This document shows, piece by piece, positions 5,516 through 5,831 of a stretch of 5,831 nucleotides of DNA. The first letter of the stretch is position 1, and each line of letters starts with the position of its first letter. The DNA comes from Cyanobacteria bacterium OH_CBB_238. Its GTDB lineage: Bacteria > Cyanobacteriota > Vampirovibrionia > Gastranaerophilales > Gastranaerophilaceae. Location: positions 1 to 5,831 of the forward strand of contig JAEYQN010000099.1 in NCBI GenBank assembly GCA_023409995.1, in the 5' to 3' direction. The position numbers and the translations under genes were made by a program. The notes under the pieces are model-generated. The model was given only the letters and a program-made list of their open reading frames with translations. It had not been told where the DNA came from and ran no database searches.

Positions 5516-5831
5516 TTGAATGGTATTAATGCAAAAAGAAGTGATGATATAAGTGATGTAATGTGGCAGGAAGTAAACGAATTTAATAGAAATATGGTAC
5601 AAGAATACCTTGACAATCAAGCTGAACTTTCCGTCAAGACAAAGATTGCTTATGAATCCGGATTAAAAATATTTTTCTATTGGGTTAAAGAACATCTTAA
5701 TAACAAAAGTTTTTTAGAAATAAAGAAAAAAGAGTTTGTTAGGTATTTAAACTGGTTAACTAATCGTGGAATGTCTGATTCTGCTATTAAATTCAAAAAA
5801 TCTTGTGCAAGTGCTTTTTGTAATTATATTA
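5516..5831 (+). CDS. Tyrosine recombinase/integrase, N-terminal part (runs off the right edge)
   Basis: The frame is open from TTG 5516 to the end of the window, giving 105 residues and no stop. The start is set by AAGGAAGTGA at 5500-5509 and by an in-frame stop at 5507-5509. Residues 23-105 match the SAM-like core-binding domain of phage integrases: 'YL..Q..LS.KTK..Y.SGLKIFFYW' (31-56), 'FLEIKKKEFVRYLNWL' (66-81), then 'RGMSDSAIKFKKSCASAF' (84-101). The catalytic Arg/His/Tyr domain would be beyond the edge. It would integrate or excise the phage, or resolve its genome, by site-specific recombination. The gene begins only 23 bases after the terminator T-run, leaving little space for a promoter. 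No att core can be identified here. Confidence 0.85.
   Translation, partial: MNGINAKRSDDISDVMWQEVNEFNRNMVQEYLDNQAELSVKTKIAYESGLKIFFYWVKEHLNNKSFLEIKKKEFVRYLNWLTNRGMSDSAIKFKKSCASAFCNYI

Noticed and set aside
1..5831. CRISPR array, insertion sequence or other mobile element ends
   Set aside because: No regularly spaced repeats, transposase motifs or target-site duplications were seen; the only recombinase is the partial integrase.

Overview
The window is AT-rich (roughly 30% GC by eye), and every supported gene lies on the + strand. The genes are tightly packed, with 1-nt overlaps, strong AGGAGG-type ribosome binding sites and GTG/TTG starts. Together with a YonO-like RNA polymerase, a phage-type tRNA, a phage-type metallophosphoesterase and a tyrosine integrase, this points to a large temperate phage or prophage of a low-GC Firmicute (Clostridia or Bacilli). 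This is inferred from gene content; no host gene is visible.

Layout. (1) 1-3152: a large gene, open at the left edge, for a single-polypeptide RNA polymerase of the YonO/QDE-1 double-psi beta-barrel class. It has a DFDMD acidic motif where relatives have DxDGD. It overlaps by 1 nt a 289-residue protein of unknown function with a C-terminal four-cysteine zinc ribbon. (2) 3153-3441: a non-coding stretch with a near-consensus vegetative promoter, a foldable three-way-junction-like RNA, a 77-nt tract with no G, and an 18-bp hairpin rich in G-U pairs. I propose a structured transcript here. (3) 3442-3528: a complete class II tRNA-Ser(UGA). (4) 3570-4258: three small phage proteins of unknown function. 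(5) 4258-5454: a phosphoesterase of the calcineurin-like fold with an N-terminal helix-turn-helix-like segment. (6) 5458-5492: a strong intrinsic terminator. (7) 5516 to the right edge: the N-terminal part of a tyrosine recombinase.

The most unexpected points are these. Two separate genes (3570 and 4258) have good ribosome binding sites but only AUA at the expected start position, and no usable standard start codon. The 3153-3441 gap looks like an undescribed structured RNA leading into the tRNA. The polymerase has methionine in place of the usual glycine in its catalytic motif.

How the parts may work together is inference: the YonO-like polymerase, perhaps with its zinc-ribbon neighbour, would transcribe a subset of phage genes. 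The host polymerase promoter at 3180 would start a second unit through the structured RNA, the tRNA and the small genes to the phosphoesterase, ending at 5458-5492. The integrase lies just beyond that terminator with almost no room for its own promoter.
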